A stretch of DNA of 64,000 nt from CAZDET01 sp964504335 (GCA_964504335.1 CAZDET010000019.1:1-64000), one strand, 5' to 3'. Numbered from the stretch's first letter, positions 9,801 to 18,615 are shown. Notes: generated by a model from the sequence alone, not told the origin. Program-made: numbers and translations.

Positions 9801-9886
9801 CTAGTTAGATAAAAGAAAAAGAGGAGCATGCCCGGAAGGACACTCCTGGGGGAGTAGTATTTGCACGAATCAATCCATTGCCGCAT
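6866..9886 (-). CDS. GH3 beta-N-acetylhexosaminidase fused to class C beta-lactamase-like serine hydrolase
   Basis: 1006 residues from the ATG at 9886 (MRQWIDS). A TTG two codons upstream is less likely. A hydrophobic signal (LLFFFYLTSWG) follows. Residues of about 35-390 form a GH3 (NagZ-like) barrel with the catalytic loop KHFPGHGDTDVDSH near 220-235 and the nucleophile region TDALDMKG near 310. After a GH3 C-terminal domain comes a penicillin-binding/beta-lactamase-like domain with SVTK (SxxK) near 659, YSDLG (YxN-like) near 780 and HQGFTGT (KTG-like) near 938. Proteins of this double architecture are common in Bacteroidota. A role in cleaving GlcNAc-containing peptidoglycan fragments, with esterase or peptidase activity in the second half, is inferred. 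It is periplasmic and monocistronic. Confidence 0.9.
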   Translation of the reverse strand: MRQWIDSCKYYSPRSVLPGMLLFFFYLTSWGQSYQSDLSKLTPQETQWVDSVFQSLNPDQRLGQLFMVRAHSNFGADHVRKVEQLITNHHIGGLCFFQGTPEEQLRLTERYQRRSNLPLLVSMDAEWGLGMRMPASTISFPKQLALGALQDNRLIYEMGAEIARQLKRMGVHVSFSPVVDINNNPENPVIGTRSFGEDRYNVTVKSYMYMKGLQDHGVMACAKHFPGHGDTDVDSHKDLPVIPFERSRLDSVELYPFRALVQHGVGSVMVAHLEVPALDDRQNRPTTLSQSTVSNLLREDLRFDGLIYTDALDMKGVTKYFDPGAVEAEALLAGADVLLLPEDIPAAVRTIRAYVADGKIDQERIDRSIKRILLAKYRLGLFQPRNLPAANLRSDLNQSAAVDLKQQLYEHSLTLVRATPNLLPIGPLDSLNLAALAIGTRQRNTFQNRLADYSSIDLLQTANSLSAAAQEELFQRLRKEDLVIVSFHASGKSFLEPVDVQNSVVNLLTRLQEQTQVLVTVFGSPYALEKLDALDNVLVAYSNEEMAQDVAAQGIFGAIPISGRLPVTASRRSHFNSGVVTQKNFRMGYAAPIRVGLSGDQLERQVDDIVAEAIEEKATPGCVVLVARKGQIVFEKAYGHHTYARKRPVKTDDLYDLASVTKIAASTMAVMDLFERGLVDIHDPIGEYLPQLKATNKGRLVISDILAHRAGLQAWIPFYTKTMSGTRQRPKPSSTYYRPQPGGDFVVEVTDKLYMDIDYVGEIWDQIIQSDLRQPGSYRYSDLGFYLLAELVEDVSGENLADYVQRHFYRPLGLHELTYQPLKQFPRDQVVPTEEDHYFRGQRIQGYVHDMGAAMLGGVSGHAGLFGSAHDLAVLMQLLLQDGAYGDRRYLDQRTVRAFTHRYQTDTRRGLGFDMKQLNEDRSLNMADAASARTFGHQGFTGTCVWVDPKEDLIFVFLSNRTYPSMRNYRLNKLDIRERVHAAVYDAIDPGVGIEELNERLLYSAK

Positions 9887-10048
9887 TGCCAAACAATCGT
9901 TTTACCGGGGTTTATAAATTTTACCTAGGCGGCTCAATCAGCACTAAAAATGTGTGTGTATATATATTAACGCTCCAAAGAACGCTGCGGGATGGATCTC
10001 TAAGTTAAAGTTATCCAAAGAAAATTCCGCACTTAGCAGTGTTTTCTT

Positions 10049-11989
10049 TTATCTATTTGGCGCTTGACGCCGCTTTTGGTCAATTTCCGGGTCGATACTC
10101 CGGGCGCGTTGAAAGGCAGATTGCGCCTCGGGGCCCCGCCCGGCTTGCGTCAGGGCAATCCCCAGGTCAAACCAGGCATCTGCCTGCTGCGGATCGATTT
10201 CGACGGCCCGTCCAAAATATTCCACGGCCCGCTGCACGTCGCCGCTGATGCCGTACGAAACGCCCAGCAGGCGGGCCGTTTCGTAATCACCTGGATCTAA
10301 GGTAAATGCCTCGGTGAGCATTCCTTTGGCCCGTTCGAGGTCGCCGCGTTGCTCTCCGTAATAGCGTCCGGCATCGCGCAGGGCGATCGGCAGGTTGTTG
10401 AGGGCTTCCTGATAGCCGGGGTCGAGCGCCAGCGCACTGCGGTAGGCCGCAATGGCCGATTCGAAATTGCGCAGGTAGTAATTGGCATTTCCCAACAGCA
10501 GGTAGGCATTCTTGTAGCGCGGATGAATCCGAATGGCTTCCTGCAAGTGTCCAATGGCTTCGCGCAGGTACAATTTGGACGTATCCACCCCATCGGCGTA
10601 GCGGGAGGTCAATTCCCCGCCGAGTGCATTGCGCAGCTTCGCCGAATTGGGTGCGTGTTCGATATCCGAACTGAACAGCGTGTAGTTGTCCGACCAGACC
10701 GGGTTGCGCTTGATCGTCAGGCCTGAAAAAATCAACGTCACAACCAGGAGCAGCCCCATTGCCCAGGCTACCGATCGCCGCTCAGCCAGACGGTGGAGGA
10801 ATACCCCCCCCAGCAACGCAAACCCCACTGACGGCATGAATAAAAAGCGTTCCGACAAATTGGTGCCAACGGGAAAGACCACGTTGCTGACAATGGCAAT
10901 CGTCAGGAAATAATACCAGATCGCGTAGCTATACGGCCGGCGCTTGCGCAGCCCCCACAGCGCCAGCAGCACCAGTGCCACGTGCCCCAGCAAGCTCAAG
11001 ATAACATGCAGATCCGCCCAGGATGCAATTGGAATGTGCCGGGGGTAGTAGTCGTGAGTGAGCGGATAGGGCACGACGAGCAATTGCAGGTATTTCCCCA
11101 GATTATAGAGAATGGTGGCACTTTTTTCCGCGGCAGAGAAAGGCTCGTACTGACCATTCACCAGCTTGAGAAACGGATTGTTCATCAATTCGGGGAGGGG
11201 ATCGCCCAGATCGTAGCCCACAATACTTCCTCGTATCAGGAGATAAGCGCCCGAGGCGACCCAAATAGGCAGGGCTGCCAGCAACCAATCGCGGGGCCGG
11301 GTCGATACGAAGTAGTAAACCGTCAGCGGAATGACCGCCGCGAAGGTGATGGCGTTTTCTTTACTCAAAAGGCCGAGTAGGAACACGGGCAATGCTGCAA
11401 CCAACAACCCAATCCGCTGGTTGCGGATTCCTCGAATGACTAGCAAGCTCGCTGCGAGCGCAAACGCGAGGCTCATAATTTCGTCCCGCCCCTTGATGTT
11501 GGCCACCGCTTCGGTATGAATGGGATGAGCCAGAAAAAGGAGGCCCGCCGCCAGAGCGACGAAAGCGGAGCGATGGTCGGAGCGCGGAAACAAGGCGCCG
11601 CAAAAAAAGTACACTAACACTACGGAAAGACCGTACCACAGCGCATTGACGATGTGCATCGAGCCGGGCTGCCCGTCGAACAAGTCGTATTCTACCGCAA
11701 ACACAGCCAGGCTTAACGGCCGATAGCGCCCCCCGCTGACGAGCTGGGCCTTGGAGGCATCCTGGAAAAAACCGTAAAAAGTATCGTATCGAAAAATATC
11801 ACCGATCCCGTCGATCCCCGCTTTGGTAAATACATTGTCGGTAATAACGATGGCATCATCGAGTGCGAAATCGTGTGAAAACGTGCCAGCATAGAGCAGC
11901 ACACTCCCGACGAACAATATTACTGCCACGAGGCTGCGCTGCCCGATCCAGGATGGGAAAGTGGGGTTTTGCTTCGTTTTTTTCGCCAT
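10049..11989 (-). CDS. Polytopic GT-C-type glycosyltransferase-like protein with C-terminal TPRs
   Basis: 646 residues. The ATG at 11989 gives MAKKTKQNPTF and then the first membrane helix; the longer frame to 12058 would run back into the next gene's 3' end. After helix 1 comes an Asp-rich loop (FALDDAIVITDN, residues about 44-55), typical of the first external loop of GT-C/PMT-like transferases, then about ten hydrophobic segments up to residue 430. Residues of about 450-640 are TPR repeats (NAYLLLGNANYYL, YQEALNNL, ADAWFDLGIALTQAG). The layout resembles the TMTC/DUF1736 family of TPR O-mannosyltransferases. Donor and acceptor are unknown. It is an inner-membrane protein, with the TPRs likely periplasmic and substrate-binding. 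Confidence 0.78.
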   Translation of the reverse strand: MAKKTKQNPTFPSWIGQRSLVAVILFVGSVLLYAGTFSHDFALDDAIVITDNVFTKAGIDGIGDIFRYDTFYGFFQDASKAQLVSGGRYRPLSLAVFAVEYDLFDGQPGSMHIVNALWYGLSVVLVYFFCGALFPRSDHRSAFVALAAGLLFLAHPIHTEAVANIKGRDEIMSLAFALAASLLVIRGIRNQRIGLLVAALPVFLLGLLSKENAITFAAVIPLTVYYFVSTRPRDWLLAALPIWVASGAYLLIRGSIVGYDLGDPLPELMNNPFLKLVNGQYEPFSAAEKSATILYNLGKYLQLLVVPYPLTHDYYPRHIPIASWADLHVILSLLGHVALVLLALWGLRKRRPYSYAIWYYFLTIAIVSNVVFPVGTNLSERFLFMPSVGFALLGGVFLHRLAERRSVAWAMGLLLVVTLIFSGLTIKRNPVWSDNYTLFSSDIEHAPNSAKLRNALGGELTSRYADGVDTSKLYLREAIGHLQEAIRIHPRYKNAYLLLGNANYYLRNFESAIAAYRSALALDPGYQEALNNLPIALRDAGRYYGEQRGDLERAKGMLTEAFTLDPGDYETARLLGVSYGISGDVQRAVEYFGRAVEIDPQQADAWFDLGIALTQAGRGPEAQSAFQRARSIDPEIDQKRRQAPNR

Positions 11990-12042
11990 GCACGTGAGAG
12001 ATATGCGCCAAAATACGCATTCGCGCCCAACTGGAAAGCCCC

Positions 12043-12903
12043 TCAGGCGGTCGTACAAATCCGAATCCCCGAAGCCAGCGCGGCGATTTTGTCCTCCTCC
12101 GTGGGTATAAACTCCTGGGCGATGTAATCCTGATAGCCGGTTTCTTCGATGGCGCGAACGATGGCGGGGTAATACAGCTCCTGCCGCTCGTCGATTTCGT
12201 GGCGGCCCGGCACGCCGCCGGTATGATAGTGGGCGATGTAATCGTGGTAGCGTTGAATGGTCCGGATTACATCCCCTTCCATGATCTGCATGTGGTAAAT
12301 ATCATACAGCAACTTGAAGTTGGGAGAGCCGATCTTATCGACCAATGCCGCTCCCCAGTGGGTGCGGTCGCACTGGTAGTCGGCATGATCAATTTTGCTA
12401 TTCAGCAACTCCATGACCAGTGTGATGCCGCGTCGCTCGGCCTGTTTAACGAGTGGGTCCAGGCCTTTGGCGCAGTGCTCGAGCCCGGCCGTGTCCGAAA
12501 TGTTCCGGCGGTTACCGCTAAAGACGATCACCGTAGGCACTCCGGCATCCGCTGCCTGGTCAATCAGCCCGGTGTAGTTGGTTTGGAGAGATTGATGTAA
12601 CCCTGGATCATTAAAGCCGTTTTGTATATCGGCAAAGGGGGCGGTACCGACCGTACAGGACAATCCGTGCGAACGGGCGATTTCCCACTCCTGCGGCTGG
12701 AGTAAATCGATGCTTTGCATACCAACCGATTTTCCGCGCTCGCAGAAGGCTTCCAGCGGAATGTCGTCGTAGCACCACCGGCAAGCCGAATGGCGGATTT
12801 TCGAGGCGGAGGTCTCGGCGGATTGGGTCTGACCAATAGCCTGCCCCAACGACAAGGCAGCGACCCCCAACAGGGAACTTTGGATGGCGGTACGGCGATT
12901 CAT
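12043..12903 (-). CDS. Tat-exported sugar isomerase/hydroxypyruvate-isomerase-like TIM barrel
   Basis: 286 residues. The N-terminus NRRTAIQSSLLGVAALSLG is a twin-arginine signal. The rest matches AP endonuclease-2-type TIM-barrel isomerases: VMELLNSKIDHADYQ near the first metal Glu, LLYDIYHMQIMEGD near the second acidic/His cluster, HYHTGGVPGRHEID, and QEFIPTEED at the end. Close relatives are annotated as hydroxypyruvate isomerase (Hyi-like), although a Tat signal is unusual for the cytosolic enzyme. The substrate may instead be a sugar or inositol derivative in the periplasm. It is separated by 53 bp from the downstream transferase gene, so co-transcription is possible. Confidence 0.8.
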   Translation of the reverse strand: MNRRTAIQSSLLGVAALSLGQAIGQTQSAETSASKIRHSACRWCYDDIPLEAFCERGKSVGMQSIDLLQPQEWEIARSHGLSCTVGTAPFADIQNGFNDPGLHQSLQTNYTGLIDQAADAGVPTVIVFSGNRRNISDTAGLEHCAKGLDPLVKQAERRGITLVMELLNSKIDHADYQCDRTHWGAALVDKIGSPNFKLLYDIYHMQIMEGDVIRTIQRYHDYIAHYHTGGVPGRHEIDERQELYYPAIVRAIEETGYQDYIAQEFIPTEEDKIAALASGIRICTTA

Positions 12904-12957
12904 ATTCCCAATATAGGGAAAATCCGCACCGGCCCGTGATAGTCCTTTGGGGGACCT

Positions 12958-12965
12958 TATATTTG
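12958..12965 (+). promoter_or_regulatory. Possible -7 element upstream of pheT
   Basis: TATATTTG is an exact match to the Bacteroidota -7 consensus TAnnTTTG, 69 bp before the pheT ATG. I see no TTG at the expected 19-21 bp upstream, so the assignment is tentative. Confidence 0.4.
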
Positions 12966-12970
12966 CAAAT

Positions 12971-13020
12971 ATCTAATAGCGAATAGTGATTGATTCGCCA
13001 TTCACGGTTCGCTATTCACC
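12971..13020. repeat. Degenerate heptamer tandem repeat with inverted arms
   Basis: The period is 7 (TTCGCCA TTCACGG TTCGCTA TTCACCT). AATAGCGAA at 12975-12983 pairs with TTCGCTATT at 13008-13016. It lies in the leader of pheT and is the same style of repeat as the one at 18557-18614. Confidence 0.6.
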
Positions 13021-13033
13021 TTTAATTAGTGTC

Positions 13034-15472
13034 ATGACTGTTTCGCTTAACTGGCTCAAAGAATATATTGATATCGACCTGCCGCCCGAAGAGGTGGGAG
13101 AACTCCTGACGGCTATCGGGCTGGAAGTAGAGGGGATGGAAGAAACGCAAAGTCTGCCCGGTGGGCTGGCGGGCATTGTGGTGGGTGAAGTCCTCGAAAA
13201 GGATAAGCATCCCAACGCCGATCGACTATCCGTGACGCGGGTGCAGGTAGGCAATGGCGAACCATTGCACATCGTTTGCGGTGCTCCGAATGTCGCTGCG
13301 GGGCAGAAAGTATTGGTAGCAACGGTCGGTGCAACGCTCTATCCGAACGAAGGCGACCCGCTGACCATAAAAAAAGGCAAGATTCGCGGCGAAGTCTCCG
13401 AGGGAATGATTTGTGCGGAAGATGAACTGGGCATTGGAAGCAGCCACGAAGGCATTCTTGTGCTCCCCGAAAATGCCCCCGTCGGCCAATCCGCAGGTGA
13501 CTATCTAGGCAACGTGACGGATTACGTCTACGAAATCGGCCTGACTCCCAACCGCTCGGACGCTACCAACCATCTTGGGGTAGCTGTCGATCTGGCCGCC
13601 ACCTTACAGGTCAATTTCGGTGCTACGCGGGGTGTAACCCGACCGTCGGTCGATGCCTTTGAGGTCCATTCCAACGATCTTCCCGTGACGGTGGAGGTGC
13701 GCGATGCCGAAGCCTGCCCCCGCTACTCGGGTTTAAGTATAAAGGGCGTTACCGTAGGCGATTCACCGGAATGGCTGCAGGCCCGCCTGCGGGCCATCGG
13801 CGTGCGCCCCATCAACAACATCGTAGACATTACCAACTTCGTCTTGCACGAATTGGGGCAACCGCTGCACGCCTTCGACCTCGATCAAATCGCAGACCGC
13901 AAGATCATTGTCGAAACCCTGCCGGACCAGTCCAAGTTTACTACCCTGGATGAAGTGGAGCGCGATTTGCTCGGCACCGATCTGATGATTTGCGACGGCC
14001 AGGAAAAAGGGCTTTGTATTGCCGGTGTGTTTGGAGGAGTCGGTAGTGGGGTGACCACCTCGACCAAAAACATCTTCCTCGAATCGGCTCACTTTGAGGC
14101 CAAGCATATTCGCCGCACGAGTATGCACCACAACCTCCGTACCGACGCCGCTCGCATTTACGAAAAAGGCAGTGATCCCAACATCACCATTTTCGCCCTC
14201 AAACGGGCGGCCCTGCTCATCCAGGAGCTGGCTGGCGGTACCATTGCCTCCGATATTAGCGACTTCTACCCCTCCCCCATCGAGCCGGTTTCGGTAGCGG
14301 TCCGCTACGATCGGGTTAATACCATCATCGGCATCGACGTTGCGCCCGAACGGATTCGCCACATCCTGGAGGCGATGGAAATGGAAATTACCGCCTCCTC
14401 CGATACCGCCTTCACAGTGCGCGTGCCGACGAACAAAAGCGACGTAACTCGCGAAATCGATATTATCGAGGAAATTCTACGGATCTACGGCCTCAACAAC
14501 GTACCGGTTCCCCCTCGCATGACCAGCGCGATGGCCAACGCCCCCCAACCCGATCCGATGGAAGTGCGCGATCGCATCGGCGATGTGCTGGCAGCGGCCG
14601 GATTTCACGAGATGATGGCCCTATCCCTGAGCGAGAGTCGGTACTACGGAGATGCCGTGAATTCCGGTGAAATGGTCTACGTCAACAACACCAGCAACGT
14701 CCATCTGGATATCATGCGACCAACCATGCTGTACGGGGCGCTGGAAGCCGTGGTACGCAACCAGAACCGGCAGGAGAGCGACTTGAAACTGTTCGAATTC
14801 GGCCGTACTTACCAGCCAGGATCGCAGAGCAATTACGACGAAACCGAGCACCTTTGCCTGCTCCTCACCGGGCAGCGAGCGTCCGAGAGTTGGCACGACG
14901 TGCTGGAAGGCCCAACGACCTTCTATTCATTGAAGGCCTACGTACAGTTGGTCCTCGACCGACTGGGCATTAATTCCTACCAGGTGGAAGAACTATCAAA
15001 CGATGACTACGCCTTCGGCCTGCGCTACCACCGCGGACCGATGGAGCTGGTTCGGTTCGGCCGCATCGACAACCGGCTGGAGCAGCAAATGGATATCCGC
15101 TCCGAGGTATTCTATGCCGATTTCAACTGGGGCAACGTGATGCGCTCCATCCCGAAGCAGCGGGTCCAATTCGAAGAGCTGAACAAATTCCCTTCCGTTC
15201 GGCGGGATTTGGCACTGGTTGTTGATAAATCGGTGAAATTTGAGCATATTCATGCCTTGGCTGCCAAGCAAGCTAAAAAGCTGTTGCGTGCCACTAACCT
15301 CTTCGATGTGTACGAAAACGAATCGCAGCTCGGAGCAGGTAAAAAATCGTACGCGGTCAGCTTCGTATTTGAAAATCCGGAAAAGACCCTCAGCGACAAG
15401 GAAATTGATAAGGTGATGAGTAAACTCATAAATTCCTTCGAAAAGCAACTTGGAGCGACAATTCGACGTTAG
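13034..15472 (+). CDS. pheT: Phenylalanine-tRNA ligase beta subunit
   Basis: 812 residues from the ATG at 13034 (MTVSLNWLKEYI), the canonical start; the frame extends 16 codons upstream through repeat DNA. The domains are the N-terminal editing/assembly module, an EMAP-type tRNA-binding domain (residues about 40-150, with DKHPNADRLSVTRV and HIVCGAPN), B3/4 (about 210-370, with the editing-site region FGGVGSGVT), B5 (about 400-475), the catalytic-core-like module, and the C-terminal FDX-ACB anticodon-binding domain (FPSVRRDLALVVD). The product pairs with PheS, which is not in this window, to charge tRNA-Phe. The gene leads a plus-strand block with a coiled-coil gene, zapA and rny, an order I associate with Bacteroidota. 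Confidence 0.97.
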   Translation: MTVSLNWLKEYIDIDLPPEEVGELLTAIGLEVEGMEETQSLPGGLAGIVVGEVLEKDKHPNADRLSVTRVQVGNGEPLHIVCGAPNVAAGQKVLVATVGATLYPNEGDPLTIKKGKIRGEVSEGMICAEDELGIGSSHEGILVLPENAPVGQSAGDYLGNVTDYVYEIGLTPNRSDATNHLGVAVDLAATLQVNFGATRGVTRPSVDAFEVHSNDLPVTVEVRDAEACPRYSGLSIKGVTVGDSPEWLQARLRAIGVRPINNIVDITNFVLHELGQPLHAFDLDQIADRKIIVETLPDQSKFTTLDEVERDLLGTDLMICDGQEKGLCIAGVFGGVGSGVTTSTKNIFLESAHFEAKHIRRTSMHHNLRTDAARIYEKGSDPNITIFALKRAALLIQELAGGTIASDISDFYPSPIEPVSVAVRYDRVNTIIGIDVAPERIRHILEAMEMEITASSDTAFTVRVPTNKSDVTREIDIIEEILRIYGLNNVPVPPRMTSAMANAPQPDPMEVRDRIGDVLAAAGFHEMMALSLSESRYYGDAVNSGEMVYVNNTSNVHLDIMRPTMLYGALEAVVRNQNRQESDLKLFEFGRTYQPGSQSNYDETEHLCLLLTGQRASESWHDVLEGPTTFYSLKAYVQLVLDRLGINSYQVEELSNDDYAFGLRYHRGPMELVRFGRIDNRLEQQMDIRSEVFYADFNWGNVMRSIPKQRVQFEELNKFPSVRRDLALVVDKSVKFEHIHALAAKQAKKLLRATNLFDVYENESQLGAGKKSYAVSFVFENPEKTLSDKEIDKVMSKLINSFEKQLGATIRR

Positions 15473-15502
15473 CACTTAAATCGTTTTGAATTAAGTGCCC
15501 AT

Positions 15503-15802
15503 ATGGATCTGTCAAAAACTCTTGACAGCATAGAATTAAAAGTCCGCCACATGACCTCCAGGATGGAGCGACTTCACTCCGAAAATGAGCGACTGACGGC
15601 GGAAAATCAACAACTGAAAACGGATTTAGACCGCCAGCAAGGGCTGGTGGGTGTATTAAAAGACAAATTGGAACGCACTCAGCGCGAGATAGACGAGCGG
15701 AAGCAGGGAACGGACACGATCGATCGGGAGGCCATGCGCCAGCACATCGATCAATGTCTGAGTGAAATTGATAAATGCATTGAGTGGCTTCAGCAACAGT
15801 AA
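15503..15802 (+). CDS. Small coiled-coil protein, possible division-related partner of ZapA
   Basis: 99 residues, almost all predicted coiled coil: leucines in heptad spacing (MERLHSENERLTAENQQL) to about residue 70, then a charged helical end (CIEWLQQQ). There is no signal peptide. It lies 30 bp after pheT and 3 bp before zapA, so it is surely co-transcribed with zapA. Size and position recall ZapB-like division proteins, but homology to ZapB cannot be claimed from heptads alone. The neighbourhood is the main evidence for a Z-ring role. Confidence 0.7.
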   Translation: MDLSKTLDSIELKVRHMTSRMERLHSENERLTAENQQLKTDLDRQQGLVGVLKDKLERTQREIDERKQGTDTIDREAMRQHIDQCLSEIDKCIEWLQQQ

Positions 15803-15805
15803 GGA

Positions 15806-16105
15806 ATGGAGGAAGCAGATATGATCACCATTACGGTCGTCATTGCCGGCCGCCCTTACCCCTTGCGCGTCAGCACGCAAGAAGAAGCCGCCATCCGCAG
15901 AATAGTCAAAGAAGTGAATGAGAAAGTCAGCCACTTCCAAATGACTTATACCGATCGGGATAAACAGGATTGCCTATCGATGGTAGCCCTTACTTATGCG
16001 GTCGAATTGTATAAAATGCAGCAACAGGCATCGACCGAGGTGCCGGAAGGTGTTGCCTCCCGGCTGTCCGAACTCGACGACCTACTCAGAAAACTGCTGC
16101 AATAG
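15806..16105 (+). CDS. zapA: Cell division protein ZapA
   Basis: 99 residues, the usual length. The N-terminal globular part has the pattern ITVVIAGRPYPLRVSTQEE with a basic/acidic helix (IRRIVKEVNEKVSHF). The C-terminal coiled coil (TYAVELYKMQQQ to LDDLLRKLLQ) would form the antiparallel tetramer that cross-links FtsZ protofilaments. Two starts are possible: the ATG at 15806 (MEEAD) or the ATG at 15821 (MITITV), the latter preceded by GGAGGAAG at a fair ribosome-binding distance. The shorter form matches ordinary ZapA better. It is translationally close to the upstream coiled-coil gene. Confidence 0.88.
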   Translation: MEEADMITITVVIAGRPYPLRVSTQEEAAIRRIVKEVNEKVSHFQMTYTDRDKQDCLSMVALTYAVELYKMQQQASTEVPEGVASRLSELDDLLRKLLQ

Positions 16106-16193
16106 TTGATGGCTATTCACTTCCCGCTGCCTTTCCTCTGCGCGCTTGCCGGTCCGGTTTGCTCTAATCACTTATCTATTAAATGCAACGCGT

Positions 16194-17876
16194 ATGGAAC
16201 CTGTACTTGGACTTATCATAGGCATTGTCGTCGGAGCGATCGCAGGATACTTCCTCATTCGAACCCAGAGTAAGAAGCTGGCGCAGGCTAAAATCGACGA
16301 GCTCAATGCCAAAGCGGACGAAGAGATTAAGCAGGCCCGAAAGACGGCCGAACGCATCGTCGAGGAGGCCGAACAGAAAAGCAACAAGCTAGTCGGTCAG
16401 GCGGAGGCCAAAAATGAAAAAATTAAGCAGCGCAAAATTCAGGAGGCCAAAGAGAAGTTTGCCCGTCTGAAATCGGATTACGAGAGCCACAAGGCTGATC
16501 GCATGGTGGAGCTCAAGGAGCGCGAGGTAGAAATTAAAACGCAGGAAGCGGAGCTGCGCCGCCAAACCGGAGAAATGGACCGGGAGCGCCAACAAATTAA
16601 GCAGTCCGAAGAGGACCTGGAGCAAAAAGAAGCGGAGGTGGCCGCCATTCGGGAAAACCTTGAAAAGCAATTAAAGGTCGTTTCGCGCAAACGGGAAGAA
16701 TTGGATACTGCCAACGAGCGTTTCATCCGGGAGCTGGAAACAGTGGCTAAACTATCCGAAGCAGAAGCCAAGGAGCAACTGCTGGATGCCGTACGCGCCA
16801 AAGCCGAAACGGACGCGATGGTCATCGTTAAGCAGCACGTAGAAGAAGCAAAAGCGACTGCCGGCAAAGAAGCCAAGAAGATCATCATCCAGACCATCCA
16901 GCGGATGTGCGCTGAAACGACGATCGAAAATACCGTATCCGTTTTCAATCTGGACAGCGACGACCTAAAAGGACAAATCATTGGTCGGGAAGGCCGCAAT
17001 ATCCGGGCGCTCGAAGCGGCAACTGGTGCTGAAATCATCGTGGATGATACTCCGGAGGCAATCGTCATTTCGAGCTTCGATCCCATCCGTCGGGAAGTAT
17101 GCCGGCTGGCCCTCAAGCGATTGGTAGCCGATGGCCGCATCCATCCTGCCCGCATTGAAGAAATCGTAGCCAAGACCCGCGAGCAACTCGAAGAACAAAT
17201 CCGCGAGATCGGTGAACGCACCGTAATTGAACTCGATATCCACGGCCTCGACCCGGCATTGGTTCGTATGGTTGGTCGGATGCGCTTCCGCTCTTCCTAC
17301 GGACAAAACCTGCTCAAACACTCTAAGGAAACCGCCAATCTTTGTGCCACGATGGCCGCTGAGTTGGGCCTTTCCAACAAACAGATCAAGCTGGCCAAGC
17401 GCGCCGGATTACTCCACGACATCGGCAAGGTGGCCGACGAGCAAAGCGAACTATCGCATGCTCTGCTCGGCATGGATATGTGTAAGAAAGCCAAGGAGCA
17501 CCCCGCCGTGATCAACGCCGTGGGGGCCCACCACGACGAGATCGAAATGACGGGCATCATCTCCCCGATCATTCAGGCATGCGACGCCATTTCTGGTGCC
17601 CGCCCCGGTGCCCGGCGCGAAATTCTGGAAAGCTACCTCAAGCGCATCGGAGAGCTGGAAGAACTGGCCATGGATCACGACGGCGTACAAAAAGCCTTCG
17701 CCATGCAGGCTGGCCGCGAACTGCGTGTCATTGTCGAATCGGAAAAAGTAACCGACGAATACGCCGACGAGCTATCCTTTAAAATTTCACAGAAAATTCA
17801 GGATGAAATGCAGTATCCCGGTCAGATCAAAGTAACGGTCATCCGGGAGAAGCGAGCGGTTGCGTACGCGCGATAG
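16194..17876 (+). CDS. rny: Ribonuclease Y
   Basis: 560 residues from the ATG at 16194, chosen because MEPVLGLIIGIVVGAIAGYF is the membrane anchor; the frame to 16146 adds an odd 16-residue tail. The order is an N-terminal transmembrane helix, a long charged coiled coil (residues about 25-230), a KH domain with GREGRNIRALE (about 250-320), and an HD domain with LLHDIGK near 406 as metal ligands. RNase Y is a membrane-bound endoribonuclease that starts mRNA decay. All hallmarks are present and the length is normal. It lies 88 bp after zapA, and the spacer is too short for a 6S RNA gene. Confidence 0.97.
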   Translation: MEPVLGLIIGIVVGAIAGYFLIRTQSKKLAQAKIDELNAKADEEIKQARKTAERIVEEAEQKSNKLVGQAEAKNEKIKQRKIQEAKEKFARLKSDYESHKADRMVELKEREVEIKTQEAELRRQTGEMDRERQQIKQSEEDLEQKEAEVAAIRENLEKQLKVVSRKREELDTANERFIRELETVAKLSEAEAKEQLLDAVRAKAETDAMVIVKQHVEEAKATAGKEAKKIIIQTIQRMCAETTIENTVSVFNLDSDDLKGQIIGREGRNIRALEAATGAEIIVDDTPEAIVISSFDPIRREVCRLALKRLVADGRIHPARIEEIVAKTREQLEEQIREIGERTVIELDIHGLDPALVRMVGRMRFRSSYGQNLLKHSKETANLCATMAAELGLSNKQIKLAKRAGLLHDIGKVADEQSELSHALLGMDMCKKAKEHPAVINAVGAHHDEIEMTGIISPIIQACDAISGARPGARREILESYLKRIGELEELAMDHDGVQKAFAMQAGRELRVIVESEKVTDEYADELSFKISQKIQDEMQYPGQIKVTVIREKRAVAYAR

Positions 17877-17890
17877 GATATTGGTTTGAT

Positions 17891-18556
17891 ATGTCGAGTC
17901 TTTCAACAGCGGAGGAAAATTATCTGAAAGCCATCTTCAAGCTGGGTGAAAAACAGCAGAAGCCGGTGCGTAACAACGCCATTGCAAAGGAGTTGGAAAC
18001 GAGCGCGGCCTCTGTTACCGACATGTTGCTGCGCTTGTCGAGCAAGGAACTGGTCCACTACGAATCCCATAAGGGGGTACGCCTGACCAACCTCGGCCGG
18101 AAGCTAGCCACCCAACTGATTCGACGCCACCGTCTTTGGGAGACGTTTCTAGTAGACAAGCTCGGTTTCAACTGGGACGAAGTCCACGAACCCGCTGAGC
18201 AATTAGAGCATATTGATGACGAGAAACTGGTGGATCGCCTCGACCAGTTTCTCGGCCATCCTCAATTCGATCCCCACGGCGACCCGATTCCCGATGCCGA
18301 CGGCAATTTCACCGAGCGCCGCCAGGTGTTGCTATCTCAAATCAGCCCCGGAAAATCGGCCATCGTTGTCGGGGTTCACGATCATACGACCGATTTTCTA
18401 CAGCACCTCGAATACCTCGGCCTCGTGTTGGGTGCCCGCGTGGAAGTCTGCCAACATTTTGCGTTCGACAATTCCCTTCAAGTTCGCATTAACAATAGCA
18501 CCGAGCGGACGATCAGCCAGAAGATTAGCCAGCATTTGTACGTGCAGCAGACGTAA
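17891..18556 (+). CDS. DtxR/MntR-family metal-dependent regulator
   Basis: 221 residues. An N-terminal winged helix (AEENYLKAIFKL, then the recognition segment TSAASVTDMLLRL, residues about 1-65) is followed by the dimerisation/metal domain (RRHRLWETFLVDKLGF; HEPAEQLEHIDDEKLVDRL) and a C-terminal FeoA/SH3-like domain (about 145-221). His and Glu residues fit metal ligation. Family members repress Mn or Fe uptake genes when metal-bound; which metal cannot be read safely. It starts 14 bp after rny, so it may be read through from the rny transcript. No metal transporter is adjacent, so its targets lie elsewhere. Confidence 0.92.
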   Translation: MSSLSTAEENYLKAIFKLGEKQQKPVRNNAIAKELETSAASVTDMLLRLSSKELVHYESHKGVRLTNLGRKLATQLIRRHRLWETFLVDKLGFNWDEVHEPAEQLEHIDDEKLVDRLDQFLGHPQFDPHGDPIPDADGNFTERRQVLLSQISPGKSAIVVGVHDHTTDFLQHLEYLGLVLGARVEVCQHFAFDNSLQVRINNSTERTISQKISQHLYVQQT

Positions 18557-18614
18557 TGGCGAATGGTGAATATTAACGCTTAGAACATTCGCTATTCACC
18601 GTTCACTACTCACT
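18557..18614. repeat. Degenerate heptamer repeats between convergent genes
   Basis: The right arm reads CGCTATT CACCGTT CACTACT CACTATT (period 7). The left arm, GCGAATGGTGAA at 18559-18570, is roughly its reverse complement. It fills the gap between the convergent DtxR and amidohydrolase genes. Confidence 0.6.
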
Positions 18615-18615
18615 A

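Noticed and set aside
13763..14362. 199-codon minus frame inside pheT
   Set aside because: Shadow frame of a strongly conserved gene.
16106..16193. 6S RNA gene between zapA and rny
   Set aside because: The gap is only 88 bp, too short for 6S RNA, and no long hairpin is visible.
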